Positions 8,162-16,547 of a stretch of DNA of 49,449 nt are shown in pieces. The position numbers were made by a program, and so were the translations under genes. The notes under the pieces were generated by a model. The model worked only from the letters and a program-made list of their open reading frames with translations. It was not told the origin of the DNA and searched no databases. This DNA is from JBBIND01 sp037444075 (GTDB lineage: Bacteria > Acidobacteriota > Terriglobia > Bryobacterales > Bryobacteraceae). The stretch spans positions 1 through 49,449 of the forward strand of contig JBBIND010000023.1 of assembly GCA_037444075.1 (NCBI GenBank). Reading direction: 5' to 3'. Every line of letters begins with the position of its first letter. Position 1 is the first letter of the stretch.

Positions 8162-9229
8162 TCAGAATGCCAGCCTCGCCACGTAGTATCCTGGCCCGCC
8201 TGCCCCTGGGTAGCGGCTGCCCTGCAAATAGGCGCCTACGAACTCCGCGCAGAATGGCTTATTGCCTCCGCTGGGATACTCGGAACCCCTTAGCAGGAAG
8301 AATGCGCCGATTTGGACAATCCTGTAATTCGGGCTTCCAGTGTTCATCGGCGCCGCCACCAACCGGCGGCCGTTGCCCAGTCCGCGCGAGGCATACTCAG
8401 CAAAGGAATTCGCAGCCGTGTCGGAATCCTGGTTGACGCGTTCTATCAACGCATCCCGCATGGTTTGCTTGGCGCCGCCGGTCATGACGACAGATTCCCC
8501 AATCACCCGAGTCACGGTCTGGTAGTCATAGAGAATCGTCTGCCGAATCAGGGAGGCGCTCGTGCTCTCGATGAACCCGCGTTCATCGCCGCCGCCGGCT
8601 TGTGCCAGGTCAATCATGGTCTGAGTGCGATCGCCCTTGCACGTGTTGTTGCCGTTGAGCTTGGGATTCGAGGCCCAGCGAAGCGTGTAGTGCTGCCCGG
8701 GCACCAAACCATAGTTGGGAGCAGTCGCATTGTGCGCGAACGGGGAGAAGGGAAACAGACCTTCGCGGATTCGAAAGAGGTATTCCTGGCCCGCGACCGC
8801 TGTGGCGCCCACCCGGCTGGTGGAGTCACTCACGAAGAGCCGGATGAACGTGAGTGGCACGTCTGCTCTAGACCGAATCCGTGCGTACCGATAGCCGGAG
8901 GCGGTAGCGGGGTTTTGCTGCCACGGTCCGTCGGCCGCGGTAGCGAATTCCACGGCAGTGCCCTGGAAGGTCCTGCTCGCGAAATCCCACCGGTTGACGC
9001 CGGCGGCGGCCACGTTGCGGGCGCGTTGCAGCCCAGCCATGGTGCCGTCCAGTTCCAGCACCGCATCCAGCGCGGCGGCGTCGGCGTGGGTTTGCGCCTC
9101 GTTGCGAGCCACGTACATCCGGCCCAAATCTACGGCCAGCGCGGTCATCCCCATCACTGCGAACAGGCTCATCCCTGTCATCAGCAGCGTGTACCCGCGC
9201 CTGCGATTCTGTTGGTTTGCCATGGCCAC
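8162..9229 (-). CDS. TadG-like pilus assembly protein
   Basis: This 355-residue protein opens with NRRRGYTLLMTGMSLFAVMG, a membrane helix, followed by ALAVDLGRMYVARNEAQTHA and DAAALDAVLELDG. The latter is the typical start of TadG-like ('Flp pilus assembly, TadG-like N-terminal') proteins; the remainder is a periplasmic domain of unknown fold. GTG at 9229 is preferred over ATG 9223 because an AGGAG lies 7 bases upstream of the GTG. It is first in a three-gene set with two TadE-like proteins. The 260-base divergent region up to the DUF1015 gene holds no other gene; a possible extended -10 (TGCTATGCT, 9375-9383) faces rightward but is far from that gene. Confidence 0.72.
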   Translation of the reverse strand: MAMANQQNRRRGYTLLMTGMSLFAVMGMTALAVDLGRMYVARNEAQTHADAAALDAVLELDGTMAGLQRARNVAAAGVNRWDFASRTFQGTAVEFATAADGPWQQNPATASGYRYARIRSRADVPLTFIRLFVSDSTSRVGATAVAGQEYLFRIREGLFPFSPFAHNATAPNYGLVPGQHYTLRWASNPKLNGNNTCKGDRTQTMIDLAQAGGGDERGFIESTSASLIRQTILYDYQTVTRVIGESVVMTGGAKQTMRDALIERVNQDSDTAANSFAEYASRGLGNGRRLVAAPMNTGSPNYRIVQIGAFFLLRGSEYPSGGNKPFCAEFVGAYLQGSRYPGAGGPGYYVARLAF

Positions 9230-9491
9230 TCACAGACTCCTGCCGGCGGGTTTACCAGTTTCCCTGGCCTTCCTACAATCGGCAGACCCCACAAAAAACC
9301 GCTAGGGCAAAGACCTTAGTGCACGAAGAAACTCGGGCAGGCGTGGCCGCGCGGAGCCAGCCGCGAGCGGTGTCTGCTATGCTGGCTGTTCCGCAGGTGC
9401 GTGTAGCGCTCGCGCTCAGGCCGCCGCGATACGGCCGTGCCGAACCGCCTGCGAGACGCATAACCTGCTGACAATCTTGGAGAAGAAGAAG

Positions 9492-10742
9492 ATGGCGGAG
9501 ATCTTCCCTTTTCGCGGTTACCGCTATAGCGAAGCGCCGGGCGACCCGGCCTTGTTGCTGACGCAGCCTTACGACAAAATCAGCCCGGCAATGCAGGCGC
9601 GGTACTACGAACTGAGTCCGCATAATTTGGTACGGCTCATCCTAGGAGAGCGCAAGGCTCAGGACACGGAAACGGATAACGTTTACACACGCTCAGCCGG
9701 CTACCTGGAGAAATGGATCGAGAGCGGCATCCTGGTGCAGGAGCCCGAGCCCTGCCTGTACGCTTATTACCAGACGTTTCAGCCGCCCGAAAGCCAAGAG
9801 GAGTTTACGCGTAAAGGGCTTGTCGGTTTGGGCAAGGTAGTGGATTATTCGGCGCGCGAGGTATACCGCCACGAGCTAACGCTCACGGGGCCGAAGCAGG
9901 ACCGCCTGCAACTGCTGCGGGCGCTTCGTGCTCATCCCGAACAGATCTTCATGCTGTATTCTGATCCGGCCGGAACTGTTGACGGGATTCTGGATGAGGT
10001 TTCCGCCGGCAACCCCGTCATCAACGTGACCGACGAGTACGGCACCCTTCACAGCTTCTGGCGCATCGCTGAGCCGGAGAAGATCGAAGCTCTCCGTGCC
10101 CTGATGGCCGACAAGAAGCTGATCATCGCTGACGGCCATCATCGTTACGAGACCGCCCTGGCATTCCGCGACGAAAACGGCGGACTGCACGGGACAGACA
10201 GAATGTTGATGACATTCGTCAACCTGCATTCGCCCGGCTTGCGCATCCTGGCCACGCACCGCGTCGTGAGCAACCTGCCGGAAATTGACCTGGAAGCCAT
10301 CCTCGAGCGAGCCCGGCAGGAATTCCGTGTGGAGAAGCTGTCTTCGCTCGAGCAGCTGCGGGCCCGCTGGAAGCAACCCGAACCGGACAAGATCCGCATA
10401 GGGCTGATGGTCCAAGGCGAGAACGGCCTTTACCTGCTCGCCGCCGGCCGGGCGGAAGGGCAACTGGAAACCAGCACGCTCCACGAAGCTCTGCTGGGCC
10501 GGGCGCTCGGCATCAGTGAAGAGGCTATCCGCGGCGAGCGCCACCTCCGCTACGTCCGCGGGCTGGATGCGGCCGCGGAGGAAGTCCTGGGCGGAAGGGC
10601 GCAGATGGCCTTTCTGCTGGAGCCCGCCACAGTCGAGCAGGTGGCAACGGTCTCGCTGGCAGGCGGAGTTATGCCGCAGAAATCCACGGATTTCTATCCG
10701 AAGATGCTCAGCGGCTTGACCATCTACACAATGGACCGGTAG
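9492..10742 (+). CDS. DUF1015 family protein
   Basis: The 416-residue protein carries the hallmarks of the widespread DUF1015 family: an N-terminal segment ending in PYDKISP, and the strongly conserved IIADGHHRYETALAF (residues ~214-228), whose His-rich loop suggests a metal or nucleotide site. The biochemical role of the family is unsettled; it is sometimes linked with amino-acid or serine metabolism. ATG 9492 is chosen because GGAG lies about 9 bases upstream; a TTG at 9477 would add five residues with no ribosome site of its own. It converges on the oxidoreductase gene with 3 bases between stops. Confidence 0.85.
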   Translation: MAEIFPFRGYRYSEAPGDPALLLTQPYDKISPAMQARYYELSPHNLVRLILGERKAQDTETDNVYTRSAGYLEKWIESGILVQEPEPCLYAYYQTFQPPESQEEFTRKGLVGLGKVVDYSAREVYRHELTLTGPKQDRLQLLRALRAHPEQIFMLYSDPAGTVDGILDEVSAGNPVINVTDEYGTLHSFWRIAEPEKIEALRALMADKKLIIADGHHRYETALAFRDENGGLHGTDRMLMTFVNLHSPGLRILATHRVVSNLPEIDLEAILERARQEFRVEKLSSLEQLRARWKQPEPDKIRIGLMVQGENGLYLLAAGRAEGQLETSTLHEALLGRALGISEEAIRGERHLRYVRGLDAAAEEVLGGRAQMAFLLEPATVEQVATVSLAGGVMPQKSTDFYPKMLSGLTIYTMDR

Positions 10743-10745
10743 GGC

Positions 10746-11816
10746 TCAGCGGTTCAACGGGAGCCGGATGGCGCGCCCCTGGCGTATGGACTGCTTGGCG
10801 GCTTCCAGGATCTCGACCACATCCACGTTCAGGTCGAGCGACACCTGCCGGGTGAGCGGAGCTCCGGTCCGGACAGCGTGGACCATGTGGGCAATCGGCT
10901 CCGCGTTTTCAGGAGACAGCGGGTCGAGTTTGACCTCCACGGCGGCGTCGCGTCCCTTGCGCAGTTCAACCTGATTGCCTCGCAGATAGAGGCTGCCGTT
11001 CAATCCGAAGATCTCCACGTCCTGAAAGCTGCGCGGAAGATCCCAACTGCCTTCGAACAAGCCAACTCCGTTCCGGTAGGAAAGGATCATGGTGGAGTTG
11101 TCCTCAACCTTGGGGAAGGTCTCCGGCCTCAACTGGTTGGCATGGGCGTAGACTTTCTCCGGCCGTCCCAGGTACAGCAGACTCCAGACGGCGTTGTAGC
11201 AGCCGAAGTCAATCAGGGCGCCGCCGCCGTTCTTGATGGGGTCCGTCAGCCAATCGAAGAAGTGCTTGCTGCGGGCGCCTGTCGAGCCCGGCCCTCCATG
11301 GCCGACAATGCCGCGCACGCGCCACGGCTTGCCAATTACGCCGGATTCCGCTTGCGCCAGAGCGGCATGGCTGGATGGCCACCAAGCCATCTGGTAGTTG
11401 GTCATGACCTGAATGCCGTGGGTACGGGCCAATTTCTGAATCGCCACTGCGTCCCGGAATCCTGCGGCGAGCGGCTTTTCAAACATGACGTGGATTTTGC
11501 GGGGGGCGCAAGCCTGGACAATTTCCAGGCGCCGGTTGTTTTCCACGAAAGCCCACACAATCGACGGCTTGGCCTGCTCGATGAGCTTGCGATAGTCGTC
11601 GAAGAAGAGACCGTCGGCGGCGCCCAGTTTCTTCGCTTCCGCCACCAGCTCCGGATTGCTCTCTGCGATTCCCACCAGCCGGGCGGGTCCGCCCTTGATC
11701 ATGCGGCCCAAATGGCCCCAGACATGGGAGTGCACCAAGCCGACTACGGCGATGGTCGGCTCCTGCGCGGCAGCCGGGATTATGCTGAATAAGATCAAAA
11801 GCGCCAGTCTTCGCAT
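10746..11816 (-). CDS. Exported Gfo/Idh/MocA-family oxidoreductase
   Basis: This is a 356-residue NAD(P)-dependent sugar-type dehydrogenase. After a signal peptide (MRRLALLILFSIIPAAAQ) comes a Rossmann start (TIAVVGLVHSHVWGHL), the FEKPLA motif whose Lys is typical of the family, and the C-terminal alpha/beta domain with GGGALIDFGCYN. Family members oxidise or rearrange sugars and inositols; the substrate is not evident. ATG 11816 is favoured over the upstream ATG at 11873 because it puts the signal peptide at the N-terminus. Secreted Gfo/Idh/MocA proteins are frequent in Acidobacteriota and Planctomycetes. Its partner genes are not in this window. Confidence 0.85.
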   Translation of the reverse strand: MRRLALLILFSIIPAAAQEPTIAVVGLVHSHVWGHLGRMIKGGPARLVGIAESNPELVAEAKKLGAADGLFFDDYRKLIEQAKPSIVWAFVENNRRLEIVQACAPRKIHVMFEKPLAAGFRDAVAIQKLARTHGIQVMTNYQMAWWPSSHAALAQAESGVIGKPWRVRGIVGHGGPGSTGARSKHFFDWLTDPIKNGGGALIDFGCYNAVWSLLYLGRPEKVYAHANQLRPETFPKVEDNSTMILSYRNGVGLFEGSWDLPRSFQDVEIFGLNGSLYLRGNQVELRKGRDAAVEVKLDPLSPENAEPIAHMVHAVRTGAPLTRQVSLDLNVDVVEILEAAKQSIRQGRAIRLPLNR

Positions 11817-11941
11817 CACATCATCAGGTGACCGAGGCCACCGCCTCCAAAGACAGCCTAGCATGACTGCCAATCGAATAGCCGAGACAGACGCTTCGAT
11901 TGGTGCTTAAATGTAGGAAAGTCGCCTGAAGGAGAAAGAAC

Positions 11942-14900
11942 ATGGGACGTGGACTGTTGGCCGTTCTTTTCTTCTGCCAATTGAGTCATTCAACGTGGGC
12001 ACAGAGCCCACTGCAGAGAGCGCGGCAATTAGAGGATCAGGGCGAGCGCTTGCAGGCTCGGGCTCTTATCGCAGAGGCTGCCCGGCAGAACCCGAATAGC
12101 ATCGAGATCCAAGCCGCCTGGGCCGCTTTTCTCGACCGGCACAATGACCCTGCCGTGCGTGCCGCTTACGAGAAGCTGCTTGGCGTGCTGCCTCCATCCG
12201 GCGGCCAGGCCCAGCGCGCCGCCGTAGCGCGCAGGCTGGTTCTGTTGGACACGCTGGCAGGCGATAGGGCGGCGGCCGCCCGCCATATAAAGGAGTACCG
12301 CACCGCGGGCGGGAAGTCCTTGGGATCGGCCGAGGAATTGCCTGAGCCCCCGGCGACGGAGCGAGTTCAGGCGTTCATCGAGATCCCTGGACCCTTCTCA
12401 TCGTTTGCGCGGATGGCTGCTCTATCTACTGAGTTGCACCCGGAGGACTTGCTGCCAGCCCTGGCGCGCAATCTGGTAACCAGCGGCTACCAAGCCTCCA
12501 GGAGTAACGAGGCGCTGGAACCGACGGAATACCTGAAGCTGCTCATCCGGTACGTCTCGCAAGCCCGCGAATTGGAGAGGCTGGCTGGATCAGCGCAAGT
12601 AATTCAGATCGAAGCCTGCGAAAGCCCACAAACGGCTGACCTGTTGCGCGTGATCGGTTACCGCATGCGCGGAGGCTGCGGTGGTGAAATTGTCCTGGAA
12701 ACGGTGAACGCCACGCGGGCTTTTCTTACCATCAACTCCGGATTCCCGCTAGCCGAGCTCGAGCAGGCTTTGCGCACCAGCCGTCCTTTTGAAACGGACT
12801 ACAAGCCTACCCGCGTCCCGGTGCTGTTTGGCGAAGACTACTGGCTGACCGGAAAGGAGCGGCGCGGCGAGACGTTCATCGACGCCTTCCTGGCTGACCC
12901 CGCTCTGTGCCGGTTGTATCTGGGGCTGGCCAAACTCGAGCGCGCCACGGCGGAGCAGCTGCGGGGCTCAGTGCCCTTCCCGCGGCTGAAAGCGTTCGCT
13001 CACGTCCTGGATTTCTTCGGGGCGATGTTCGAACTGCGCGACGGACGCGCCGTGGCGCCGGGTGGGGCACGCAGCGCGGCTGCCTGGGCGGAGTTGGTGG
13101 GTACTCATCCGGACAAGGGAGTGGAGTTCTACGATCGTTTGATCGCCCGCGATGACGGCTGGCTGGCCAGTTATTACGATGCACTGGCGCGCATCCACGG
13201 CCCGACGCTCGATTACCTGACCGAGCCCGAGCGTATGAAGCGTTTCTACGCGGCGCTGCGAGGACGAGTCACGAGCCCGGGACCGGCGCGCCCGGTGTTC
13301 CGCTCGAACACTGACCTGATGCTTCTCACGACGCGGCTGCGCATCGATGCGAACGGTGCCGCGCACATCCCCGGCAGCGTCGAAGTCTGGAAAAACCTGT
13401 TTGTGCGCCACCCGCACGGCCGCTACGACGGACGCCTCACCCGGCTGGCCGCCTCCTGGAAGGAGCCCGACGACGTCGTTGAAGCTCTGTTCGGGCTGTG
13501 CCGGCGGGCGGTGGAGAACGAGCCGCTGAAAATGTTCATGGCGTTGAGTGACATGAACCGGGGCAGGGCTACTCCGCTTCAGCCTCCCACCGTCGAGCGT
13601 CTCATCAACGGGTACCGCGAATTCAGCGCCCAGTTCAGTGTCCTCAACGAGGTCACCACGCTCAGCGACACAACGATCGCCGGTTTCCTGGACACGGCGC
13701 GGCGGATCAGCCAGGTGCGCAACCAGATGCTGCGCGCCGATACTGCCGGGAGTTTCCAGGCGCTGGTCGGCCTGTGGCAGATTCTCTGCCGCAACCGTTC
13801 CATCCCGGCGGCCGAAGCCGATTCAGTGCTGACAGCTATCCTGGGCAATTTCGAAACGATTGAAGAGGATGAACTCTTCGACCGGACCCGAGCCTCGATT
13901 GATGTCCTGCGCAAGGCCACGCGGTCCCCGGAAGGGATCTCCGTGCAGGATCGGTTCATTGATCTGGTGGCGGGCGTCACCGGTCCCGGCGAAAGCGAAC
14001 CGCGGCAGTTGTTGATTCAGGAAACGATGCAGCTGTTCGAGGCGCAGCGGCTGGTGTCGATGAAGACGCTCTTCGACCTGGCCGATCACCTGGACGAACT
14101 TGCACGCGGGGGCCGGCTGAACACGGCCTTGCTGGGCCGTCTGGCAGGCCGGATCTCAGAGATCGAATCTCCGAGGGCGCCGCTTTCGACCATCGAAAAG
14201 AACGCCATGGCGTTCGGCTACTGGACGGAGCGGCACATCGACCGGCAGCGCCGCGCCAACATCCGCGCGGAAATCGAGAGAGCCACCGGCAACCCGGAGC
14301 GGATCCGCAGAATCCGCAACAGCCTGGTGCCGTTCCTGCGGGACACGCTCGTGGGTCTGAACTATTTGCATTACGCGCCTTCCGGAGCGCAGATCCTGCG
14401 CACTAACCCCCTGTTTGTCCGCAGCCACGACTTTTTGGGCATGCAGGGCGCCACGCAAACCTGGCGGTTGACCGAAGTGCATGGTACGGGCTGGCCTTCG
14501 AGCGCCGGCGGGCGCCTGGTCGGATCGCTGGCCGGGCTGCCATATGCCTTGGCCGATGCCGAGCAGAATTTCCTGGTTCCGGATCAGGAGCAAGCCCTGA
14601 TTTGGGGCGACTTGGCTCCGCAGATGATCCTGACCGCGAAGGTTGCCAAGTGGTGGGATGTGCCCCCCAACCTGCTGCACTGGGTGGGGCTGCACTTCCG
14701 CTACGCGGAGGCTGCCTTCGCGCAGGCAGCCTGGGACGAGAATGGGCGAGCCACCGTGCTGAATGCGATGGCGCACATGGCGGTTCCCGCCAGGATCCGC
14801 AAGCTCGAGCAACTGCTGGCCTCCGGGCAGGCTAGCGAGGCGCTGGCGCGGGTGACGCCGGCCGAGTTGTTTGACCTCAGCCGCCGGCTGCTGGGGCAGG

Positions 14901-15340
14901 ACAGCGCTGCCTCGGGAGATCCATTTGGCCCAGAGATCCAACGTCTGGCCTCGGCGTCTCCTGCGGAGATCAACTACGGCAATGTGTCGCGCCTGCTCGG
15001 CACGCCGAAGCCCACGCTGACGCATTCCTACCGCCTCGAACTGCTGAACCTCAGGACGTTCCCCACCCTGATGGGCTTCTCCAGCCGCATTATGGCCGAG
15101 AGCTGGGAATCGAACCTGCTCTATTTCGCCGCTTTGGCGGATGAACTGCACCTGGATCCCGCACAGCTGAACGTTCTCGTGCCGCAGTGGACACAGCAGA
15201 CCGTGGAGGCGATTTTTGCCACTCATTTGGAGGACTGGCCGGCGCTGCTGCGTTCGCTAAGAGCCGTCGGCGAGGATGTGCGGGCCAAGACTCGCAAGCA
15301 ATGGCCGAGTTTGCAGCAGGCCTCCCTGCTGCAACCTTGA
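11942..15340 (+). CDS. Large exported protein of unknown function
   Basis: A 1132-residue protein I do not recognise. It has a signal peptide (GLLAVLFFCQLSHSTWAQ), then a helical, TPR-like N-terminal segment (LQRARQLEDQGERLQARALI, and a following repeat around residues 50-110) and a long, mostly helical, soluble body without obvious catalytic motifs or further membrane spans. The ribosome site AAGGAG lies about 8 bases before ATG 11942. Only 16 bases separate it from the VWFA-domain gene, so the two are probably co-transcribed, and the shared export signals suggest a joint periplasmic or surface role. It looks like a lineage-specific family of Acidobacteriota; no function is proposed. Confidence 0.75.
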   Translation: MGRGLLAVLFFCQLSHSTWAQSPLQRARQLEDQGERLQARALIAEAARQNPNSIEIQAAWAAFLDRHNDPAVRAAYEKLLGVLPPSGGQAQRAAVARRLVLLDTLAGDRAAAARHIKEYRTAGGKSLGSAEELPEPPATERVQAFIEIPGPFSSFARMAALSTELHPEDLLPALARNLVTSGYQASRSNEALEPTEYLKLLIRYVSQARELERLAGSAQVIQIEACESPQTADLLRVIGYRMRGGCGGEIVLETVNATRAFLTINSGFPLAELEQALRTSRPFETDYKPTRVPVLFGEDYWLTGKERRGETFIDAFLADPALCRLYLGLAKLERATAEQLRGSVPFPRLKAFAHVLDFFGAMFELRDGRAVAPGGARSAAAWAELVGTHPDKGVEFYDRLIARDDGWLASYYDALARIHGPTLDYLTEPERMKRFYAALRGRVTSPGPARPVFRSNTDLMLLTTRLRIDANGAAHIPGSVEVWKNLFVRHPHGRYDGRLTRLAASWKEPDDVVEALFGLCRRAVENEPLKMFMALSDMNRGRATPLQPPTVERLINGYREFSAQFSVLNEVTTLSDTTIAGFLDTARRISQVRNQMLRADTAGSFQALVGLWQILCRNRSIPAAEADSVLTAILGNFETIEEDELFDRTRASIDVLRKATRSPEGISVQDRFIDLVAGVTGPGESEPRQLLIQETMQLFEAQRLVSMKTLFDLADHLDELARGGRLNTALLGRLAGRISEIESPRAPLSTIEKNAMAFGYWTERHIDRQRRANIRAEIERATGNPERIRRIRNSLVPFLRDTLVGLNYLHYAPSGAQILRTNPLFVRSHDFLGMQGATQTWRLTEVHGTGWPSSAGGRLVGSLAGLPYALADAEQNFLVPDQEQALIWGDLAPQMILTAKVAKWWDVPPNLLHWVGLHFRYAEAAFAQAAWDENGRATVLNAMAHMAVPARIRKLEQLLASGQASEALARVTPAELFDLSRRLLGQDSAASGDPFGPEIQRLASASPAEINYGNVSRLLGTPKPTLTHSYRLELLNLRTFPTLMGFSSRIMAESWESNLLYFAALADELHLDPAQLNVLVPQWTQQTVEAIFATHLEDWPALLRSLRAVGEDVRAKTRKQWPSLQQASLLQP

Positions 15341-15356
15341 GAAGGAGGAAAAAACG

Positions 15357-16376
15357 ATGAAGGGGATTGCTTGGCCGGCGCTGTTGGCCGCGTTCGTACT
15401 GGGGAGCGCGGGTCTTAACCTGACGGCGCCTTCTGCGGACGCCCAGGATACTCAACGGCCGGTGTTCCGGATCAAAGTGGACATGGTGGTGCATAGCTTC
15501 ACGGTCACCGACAACCGCGGCCGTTACGTCACGGGGCTTAAGCCCCAGGACATTCGGGTGCTGGAAGATGGCATTGTTCAAAAGATGGCCACCTTTGCCG
15601 AAGGGAATCTGCCGCCGCTTCAGGTGATGGACGACGGCACGACGCGCCCGCTTATCGGCTCGGGCGGAGAGCGTCAGCAAGCGGCTGGCGAACCTCGCGC
15701 GGACGCCTTTCTGGGCACCAACGTGTTCATCCTCTTTGACACCAGCAACTACATGTACAGGGGCTTCGTGTATGCCTCCGACGCCATTGCCGACTTTGTC
15801 CGCGGCCTGGACCATGCCGATTCTGTTGCGGTATACACGTTCAGCCGCAATTTGTCACGCACGGCCGAACTGACCGCGGACCGGAACATGGCTATTTTCG
15901 GCCTGCGCAAGGCAGTCGCCGGCGACGACGCGGCACTTTACAACGCCCTGCTGCTGACTCTGCGGGACGCAGCCAAGGTGCCCGGACGCAAGGTCGTGAT
16001 TGTCTTTTCCAATGGTCCTGACAACGCGAGCATGGTGGCGCCTGACGATGTGCGCTCGGTCGCCGAAGATGAGGGCATTCCGATCTACGTGATCTCGACC
16101 AACGATGTGAACCGGGACCCGGTGTCAAGCAACGTCTTCCGCCGCATCTCCACGCGGACCGGCGGGCAGGCGTATTTCGCCAAGACGTGGCAGCGGCAGG
16201 TGGAAGCGTTTGAATCCATCCGTGAATCGCTTGGCAACTCCTACACCCTGACCTACTATCCGGCGCCCAATCCGAACGAAGGCTTCCGGCGCGTCAATGT
16301 GGAGGTTGTCACTGACGTGGGCAAACGTTACCGGGTGCGGGCGCGCCCGGGCTACCGGCCCCGGGCGGGTTTTTAA
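15357..16376 (+). CDS. Exported VWFA-related (acidobacterial-type) domain protein
   Basis: The 339-residue protein has a signal peptide (residues ~1-30, ending SADAQ), a short beta-rich segment typical of the 'VWFA-related Acidobacterial domain' proteins (FRIKVDMVVHSFTVTDNRG, LKPQDIRVLEDG), and a von Willebrand A domain from about residue 118. The metal-ion (MIDAS) loop reads FDTSNYM, so the second serine of DxSxS is replaced by tyrosine and metal binding may be weakened. VWA proteins usually mediate protein-protein adhesion. GAAGGAGG sits 8 bases before ATG 15357. It follows the large exported protein and its stop codon is embedded in an intrinsic terminator, so this pair is one transcription unit. 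Confidence 0.85.
   Translation: MKGIAWPALLAAFVLGSAGLNLTAPSADAQDTQRPVFRIKVDMVVHSFTVTDNRGRYVTGLKPQDIRVLEDGIVQKMATFAEGNLPPLQVMDDGTTRPLIGSGGERQQAAGEPRADAFLGTNVFILFDTSNYMYRGFVYASDAIADFVRGLDHADSVAVYTFSRNLSRTAELTADRNMAIFGLRKAVAGDDAALYNALLLTLRDAAKVPGRKVVIVFSNGPDNASMVAPDDVRSVAEDEGIPIYVISTNDVNRDPVSSNVFRRISTRTGGQAYFAKTWQRQVEAFESIRESLGNSYTLTYYPAPNPNEGFRRVNVEVVTDVGKRYRVRARPGYRPRAGF
16344..16374 (+). terminator. Rho-independent terminator overlapping the VWFA gene stop codon
   Basis: CGCCCGGG (16344-16351) and CCCGGGCG (16360-16367) form a perfect 8-bp GC stem with an 8-base loop. Two bases later follow five T (16370-16374), the last being the first base of the TAA stop. The hairpin therefore encodes the last residues of the VWFA protein. 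It separates that transcription unit from the csm operon, which must have its own promoter between here and 16548. Confidence 0.7.
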
Positions 16377-16547
16377 ACCCTTCGGCGCATCGCCTGGCGC
16401 AGGCTCCGGGCATACAGATATGGCAGGCGCGGGCGGGTTGCGCCGGCCGAAAACACAGGCCGTCTGGGGGCGCAGATTCCGGGAATGCTGCTGCGGAATC
16501 GCGCCCTTGGCCTGTGGTAGAGTGGACTCTTTTGGCTGGTCTTCCTG

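Noticed and set aside
15357..16376. VWFA protein as a partner of the type III-A complex
   Set aside because: It has a signal peptide, belongs to a common acidobacterial exported family, and is cut off from csm1 by an intrinsic terminator.
16377..16547. Possible CRISPR array beside the csm operon
   Set aside because: Neither this gap nor 21530-21650 contains repeated units of 25-40 bases with regular spacing; no array was seen anywhere in the window.
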